DNA of 46,850 bases, from assembly GCA_012960465.1 (NCBI GenBank), contig DUBF01000011.1, forward strand, positions 1-46,850, read 5' to 3'. Below, one piece after another: positions 42,796-46,850 of this stretch. Below the pieces are notes generated by a model. That model worked only from the letters and a program-made list of their open reading frames with translations, made no database searches and was not told the origin of the DNA. The translations under genes and the position numbers were made by a program. This stretch comes from Rhodospirillales bacterium (GTDB lineage: Bacteria > Pseudomonadota > Alphaproteobacteria > Rhodospirillales > UBA2165). Position 1 is the stretch's first letter. Each line of letters starts with the position of its first letter.

Positions 42796-43034
42796 AAATT
42801 AATTTAATTGTGTTTTACACTAAGTTCAATATTGATCTTCATATTTAAATTTTATAAATCGGTCAGTTAGATAGTTTATCGTGTGAAGTTGATTGCAATA
42901 CGATATACAATCTTCGAATTATAGGTTTGCTTTAAAATAGGATCCAGGTTTATTTTTTTTACATTTATTGTAAGTTAATCGCTTAAGTGACAGTTTATGT
43001 AAAATACTTCTCTTTCCATAAAAGAATCCAAAAA

Positions 43035-44279
43035 ATGGTACTACAAACAAAATTTGGCGGGATTAGTCGCGCTTTCAAGAGTAAAAATTATCGTTATTAT
43101 TGGATTGGTGGTGCTACTTCAATTTTGGGTTTTTGGCTAAGTAAGTTAGCTCTTGGATTGTTGACGTGGCAGCTGACCCATTCCCCTTTATGGCTTGGTA
43201 TTATAGGATTTTCGGCGACATTTCCAGCAGCTTTTTTTGCCCCTTTTGCCGGTGCTATTGCGGATCGTTATGGACTTAGAAAAGTGGCAATGTTTGCGCT
43301 TGCTGCATCGGCTATAAACGCTTTTATTTTAGGCATATTCACTTATCGAGACGAAATGACCATTGAATTACTCGCTGTATTGGTTCTTATACAGGGCATT
43401 ACGCTGGCTTTTGATCTGCCATCTCGTCAAGCTTTGGTTCATCACACTGTACCTAGAGATGACCTCTCATCTGCTATTGCTCTTAATACCACAACATTTC
43501 ATCTAGGCGCTTTTGTTGGCCCAGGGTTATTTGCTGTATTAAATCCGTTTTTTGGTATTTCATTTGCCTTCTTTTTTAACTCTTTTACATTTTTAGTTTT
43601 TGGGGTTGCTCTCGCGGCTATGAAATTGGAGCCACGTTTGCCCCGAGATCATGAAGGCCCATCAATATTTTCTGAGATGTCCGATGGTATACGTTATACA
43701 TTTAATCATCTGGGAATATTTTCGGTATTAGCGATTATCGCGGCATCACACATTCTTATTCGGCCTTATATCGACTTATTACCAGCTTTTTCTGACGTGG
43801 TGTTTAGAGCGGGTGAAAATGGGTTTGCTATGTTGGCTGGAGCATCTGGTTTTGGTTCTTTAGTCGGCGGAATTTGGCTTGCGATACGAGGCAGAAATGA
43901 AGGATTGACGCGGATATTATGTATAGGGATCTTAGGATCTTCAGTAATAATATTTTTGTTTGCTTCTACCAATAATTATCTTTTAGGACTACTTTGTATG
44001 TCAGCCCTTGGTTTTGCTTTAATTACCATGGCGGTGGCATCTCAAAGTTTGATTCAGAATGCAGTGGATCCGACCAAACGTGCTCGGGTCATTAGTCTAA
44101 GCACGGGTATGGCAGTCGGCTTTCCTGCTGTCGGAGCGCTAGTTCTCGGCGGATTTGGTGATGTTTTTGGTGTACAGACACCAGTTTTAGTTGCTGCTTT
44201 ATTATGTCTAATTTATTCGATACGCGCTTCAAGACATTTGCTACGGCAAACTAATTCATTGGAGCCGAGTACAAATTAA
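43035..44279 (+). CDS. MFS transporter, EntS-like exporter type
   Basis: The 414-residue permease of 12 helices has a family opening of GISRAFKSKNYRYYWIGGAT. Its loop 2-3 motif is FAGAIADRYGLRKVAMF. LAFDLPSRQALVHHTVPRDD and IALNTTTFHLGAFVGPGLFA are typical of enterobactin-exporter-like (EntS, MFS_3) proteins. It probably exports a small molecule using the proton gradient. I choose ATG 43035; a GTG at 42987 would add 16 basic residues and has no better ribosome site. It is divergent from the FrnE-like gene and convergent with the DUF2786 gene. Confidence 0.88.
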   Translation: MVLQTKFGGISRAFKSKNYRYYWIGGATSILGFWLSKLALGLLTWQLTHSPLWLGIIGFSATFPAAFFAPFAGAIADRYGLRKVAMFALAASAINAFILGIFTYRDEMTIELLAVLVLIQGITLAFDLPSRQALVHHTVPRDDLSSAIALNTTTFHLGAFVGPGLFAVLNPFFGISFAFFFNSFTFLVFGVALAAMKLEPRLPRDHEGPSIFSEMSDGIRYTFNHLGIFSVLAIIAASHILIRPYIDLLPAFSDVVFRAGENGFAMLAGASGFGSLVGGIWLAIRGRNEGLTRILCIGILGSSVIIFLFASTNNYLLGLLCMSALGFALITMAVASQSLIQNAVDPTKRARVISLSTGMAVGFPAVGALVLGGFGDVFGVQTPVLVAALLCLIYSIRASRHLLRQTNSLEPSTN

Positions 44280-44294
44280 CATTATAACAAAAAT

Positions 44295-44834
44295 TTAAGC
44301 TGCACTTCGGGATTTTAATTTCATGGTTATAATTTTATAAACATCCAAACCTGTGATATCAGAAATTTCCTCAAAAGAAAGAGAGGTTTCTTTTAGCAGG
44401 ATAGTGGCATGAGTTGTTGGATTTCGCCGGGATTTACTATTTTGTCGCCGCTCACTAGCAGCTTCTTGTGCGGCTTTTTTTGCATTTTCCGCCTTATCGA
44501 GCCCTCGGTCTTTTGCCCGATCCATTGCTGCTTGCCACAGCTTTTTTTCCGCTTCCGCGTTTTGCTGGTTTTTTACAAGATTGGAAACTTCAGAAGATTT
44601 AACGGGTCGTTGATACGAGCCTTGCTGAGCCATATTTTTACCAGGTGCAATATCTTCTGGGTTCCAGCGGGTAGCTTCGTCTAGCGTCATGTTATACTTT
44701 TGCGCTATGCGGGTTGCGGCAGCCAAAGCATTTTCACGTTCGCCGGGGTATTTGCTGTCATTCGCTAATTCTAGTAGATTACGAAAACGGTTTCGTTCTG
44801 ACTCTGTAAAATAGTTACTGATGGTAGACCTCAA
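44295..44834 (-). CDS. DUF2786 domain protein
   Basis: The 179-residue protein has an N-terminal DUF2786 pattern: RFRNLLELANDSKYPGEREN, then AATRIAQKYNMTLDEA (about 16-56). A polar, coiled, Lys/Ala-rich middle follows (about 85-145). The C-terminal ~30 residues (LSFEEISDITGLDVYKIITM) look like a helix-turn-helix. Some DUF2786 proteins are phage- or plasmid-linked or carry metal-binding domains. None of those is visible here. A DNA-binding role is possible but not shown. It starts at ATG 44834 and is convergent with the MFS gene upstream. Confidence 0.7.
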   Translation of the reverse strand: MRSTISNYFTESERNRFRNLLELANDSKYPGERENALAAATRIAQKYNMTLDEATRWNPEDIAPGKNMAQQGSYQRPVKSSEVSNLVKNQQNAEAEKKLWQAAMDRAKDRGLDKAENAKKAAQEAASERRQNSKSRRNPTTHATILLKETSLSFEEISDITGLDVYKIITMKLKSRSAA

Positions 44835-44949
44835 TCTATAGATTTTAGCATAATATTTATTATAACAGAGTTAATACGCAAAAAGGTTAATATCGGCAAG
44901 AGATAAGACAAAAATTGTATTTGAGTTTTAATTTAAGGGTGGATTGAGA

Positions 44950-46170
44950 TTACTGATTGCAATGATTTAGAGAACCCGATTTTTTTTCTATTATTCGCAT
45001 CCATTGTGCTAAGGCTAAGTTTAGCATAGTGCCCATAAATAGAACCCACCCTATTTGATTCCAATCTCCCGTATAAGTAACAAACCAAGCAACAACAGGT
45101 GGTCCGAAAAGGTGGCCTATTTGCGAGCCTTGGTAGACGAGACCATTAGTGGAACCGAGCTGTGCCGGTGTAGGGCTGTGAATTGGTACGCTAGCCATGA
45201 CCGCAGATGGTTGTAAAGCACCTAGAAATGAAAAAACGAGAACTAGTCCAAATCTCAGAAAATCAGGTAAAATATTTGGAAATATGAATATTGATGACAA
45301 GCCCATGATAAAGGTGCCTATACTAATAAGTATCCATCGGGATATTCCCCGGTGGATCAGCCAGGCTCCAAATAGATTGCCAAAAATATTTATAGTAACT
45401 GCAGCCGCCGCCAACCCAGCTGCAAGTTTTAATTCTAATCCGCGTTCTTCAATAACAAATGTTGGTAGCCAGACCATAATTGCATACCACTGAAATGTAT
45501 AAGTCATAAAACAAATTGAAATTAACCATGGTCCAGGGGTTGAGGTTGTTTTTTTAATATTTGACCAATAGGGTTGTTTGTTCCGTAAAGTTTGGGCATC
45601 AATCCCCTTGAATGCAATCAAGGCAAGTATCATAAAGGCGATTGTAGATATTCCTGTAATCCACCATAAATTGCGCCAGCCATATTGATGTATTACTACA
45701 GGTGCTGCGATCATGGTAATAGCCATACCTAATGGCGTAACACTGCTGAAGAGACTAACAGCAAAAGCACGATGCTGATCGCTGGCAAGCCCAGCAATCA
45801 ATGCGGGTAAGATGGCCATTGTTCCAATATATCCGGTGCCTTCGATAACTCGTGATAATAATAACATTGTTGTAGAGTTTGAATATGCTCCAAGAATTGA
45901 GCCAAAAGAAATAAGAACTAGAGCATAGACAATAATCTTAACTCTACCGACACGATCAGCGTACATTCCAGCCATCATGCCTGTGACCGAACCCATAGTA
46001 GAAAAAATGGAGACCACCCATCCTGCCATAACTAAGCTTAGAGCTAAATCAATCCGAATGCTTGGAATAGCGGGTGGCGTTTTACCTATGTATCCGGCTA
46101 CAGAAACACCTATTATTAACGCCAAAAAGATAAGATACCAGTTGGTCTTTTGAATATATTCCTTGTTCAT
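44950..46170 (-). CDS. MFS transporter
   Basis: This 406-residue protein of 12 predicted helices has the family motif A in loop 2-3, GMYADRVGRVKIIVYAL. Other helices include ILPALIAGLASDQHRAFAVS and the motif-C-like region TPLGMAITMIAAPVVI. It resembles cyanate/nitrate-type or organic-anion MFS proteins, but substrate is unclear. It begins at ATG 46170 and is the second MFS gene within 3 kb, though the two are not close paralogues by opening sequence. It stands apart from other genes. The 190-base stretch after its start (46171-46361) has no gene that I can support. Confidence 0.85.
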   Translation of the reverse strand: MNKEYIQKTNWYLIFLALIIGVSVAGYIGKTPPAIPSIRIDLALSLVMAGWVVSIFSTMGSVTGMMAGMYADRVGRVKIIVYALVLISFGSILGAYSNSTTMLLLSRVIEGTGYIGTMAILPALIAGLASDQHRAFAVSLFSSVTPLGMAITMIAAPVVIHQYGWRNLWWITGISTIAFMILALIAFKGIDAQTLRNKQPYWSNIKKTTSTPGPWLISICFMTYTFQWYAIMVWLPTFVIEERGLELKLAAGLAAAAVTINIFGNLFGAWLIHRGISRWILISIGTFIMGLSSIFIFPNILPDFLRFGLVLVFSFLGALQPSAVMASVPIHSPTPAQLGSTNGLVYQGSQIGHLFGPPVVAWFVTYTGDWNQIGWVLFMGTMLNLALAQWMRIIEKKSGSLNHCNQ

Positions 46171-46361
46171 ATTTATTCTATTTGTAGATTAAGAGTTAGG
46201 AAACATAACTCAAAGAAATAATTATGCCGATCTTTATTTAGCGATGGCATGAAATTAGACGTAAAAATAAATTTAACAAAGACTATATAACTACTTGGAA
46301 ACAGCAGCTATCTATCCTTCTTTATATGGAATGCAACCTCAGCGTTTTGGAGATTAGTATG

Positions 46362-46547
46362 CTATGCAATTTGTTGACTATCATCGTAGGGATGAAAACC
46401 GCTAACTCTTGTTTTCTCTTGTAGTTTAAGAACATGGAGTAGGGCTTCTTTCTCGGTACGGCATATTGCAACTAAATCAGAGCCTCCACCTGTGTCAAAA
46501 ATAGCCCATTCATCACTTGAAGCTTGATATTGGATCGAAAAACGCAT
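46362..46547 (-). CDS. Small conserved-looking protein of unknown function
   Basis: The 61-residue protein opens MRFSIQYQASSDEWAIFDTG, has a DLVAICRTEKEALLHVLKLQ segment and ends in a polar tail. The strand-strand-helix layout (YQ...W.I.D, then V....T..EA..H....) is the look of small DUF2188-like domains, but I cannot assign the family. No signal peptide or metal motif is visible. It starts at ATG 46547 with AGGA just upstream and GGAGG further back. The stretch 46548-46850 to the window end holds no gene that I can support. A plus-strand start near 46838 with an AGGTGG site might begin a gene that lies beyond the edge. Confidence 0.6.
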   Translation of the reverse strand: MRFSIQYQASSDEWAIFDTGGGSDLVAICRTEKEALLHVLKLQEKTRVSGFHPYDDSQQIA

Positions 46548-46850
46548 TTTTCCTATTCCCTCCGTTTATCTCATGAAGAGTTGTAAGTATTAAAAGTTAC
46601 TATTCGGTAAATTGAAATGATTGGCTGATATGAACCGTAATTCTAAACAAAATGAATACTATAAAATTTTCTTAGGAGTTAATCGTTTCGAGGTAGATTA
46701 TTCGATCGGATAGTTATCTATAGGAGTTTATGGCGTTTGACATATTAGTATAAGCATTGATTATAAAGCGTATTTTAACGGAGAGCAGACTCTAGATATT
46801 GATAAAATTTGTGTCAAAAATTCTACGAAAGGTGGAGATGTTAGCCGCGA

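Noticed and set aside
46799-46850. Plus-strand ORF start running off the window end (TTG 46799 or ATG 46838).
   Set aside because: Too few codons to judge; only an AGGTGG-like site supports it.

Overview
The window looks like chromosome from an AT-rich, probably marine alphaproteobacterium. The recG / sdhE / mfd arrangement (34.4-40.3 kb), a DUF502 membrane protein, a TRAP (DctPQM) importer and many oxidoreductases of the alpha-hydroxy-acid, aromatic and molybdenum-hydroxylase families fit that reading. The placement is inferred from gene content; no rRNA, tRNA or other phylogenetic marker is present.

Layout. 0.2-8.6 kb is a catabolic region. It holds a truncated Rieske-oxygenase remnant, an atypical alpha-hydroxy-acid oxidase, a GT8-like glycosyltransferase, a leftward run (glutathione S-transferase, MhpA-like FAD hydroxylase, EthD-like protein) and a divergent rightward run (extradiol-dioxygenase/VOC protein, SDR without the catalytic Tyr/Lys, an unknown ORF interrupted by an in-frame TGA). 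The two runs share a short promoter region with a near-palindrome. 9.0-14.3 kb encodes a three-subunit molybdenum hydroxylase with a Tat signal on its 2Fe-2S subunit and a four-Cys insertion in its FAD subunit. It is followed by a 47-residue single-helix membrane protein, a b-type cytochrome and a small helical protein, which suggests a periplasmic enzyme feeding electrons to quinone. 14.3-18.0 kb carries a Sel1-repeat protein, a zinc alcohol dehydrogenase, a Cys-type iodothyronine-deiodinase-like protein, a small membrane protein, a 54-residue Cys-rich ORF and an ABM-domain monooxygenase. 18.2-21.2 kb is a TRAP importer with a 17-bp perfect hairpin between dctP and dctQM. 21.5-26.1 kb is an RND efflux pair whose adaptor carries two EF-hand loops and whose pump lacks two proton-relay residues. 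26.4-33.3 kb holds transketolase, class I aldolase, ribulose-phosphate epimerase, a DASS transporter, a double-UspA protein and a NUDIX hydrolase. 33.6-40.3 kb is DUF502, recG, sdhE and mfd. 40.3-46.5 kb holds a thioredoxin-fold protein with UGA at the first CxxC position, a canonical alpha-hydroxy-acid oxidase, a FrnE/DsbA-like protein, two MFS transporters, a DUF2786 protein and a 61-residue ORF.

The most striking observation is at 40317-40850. Two adjacent ORF halves of a secreted TlpA-like thioredoxin are joined in frame by a TGA that sits exactly where the first redox cysteine belongs (FFASW-U-GSC), and a small hairpin with a G-containing loop lies just downstream. This is best explained as a selenoprotein with a bacterial SECIS element. 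No Sec-machinery gene is in the window, so the claim rests on this locus alone. A Cys-containing member of another family known for selenocysteine, the deiodinase-like proteins, lies at 16090.
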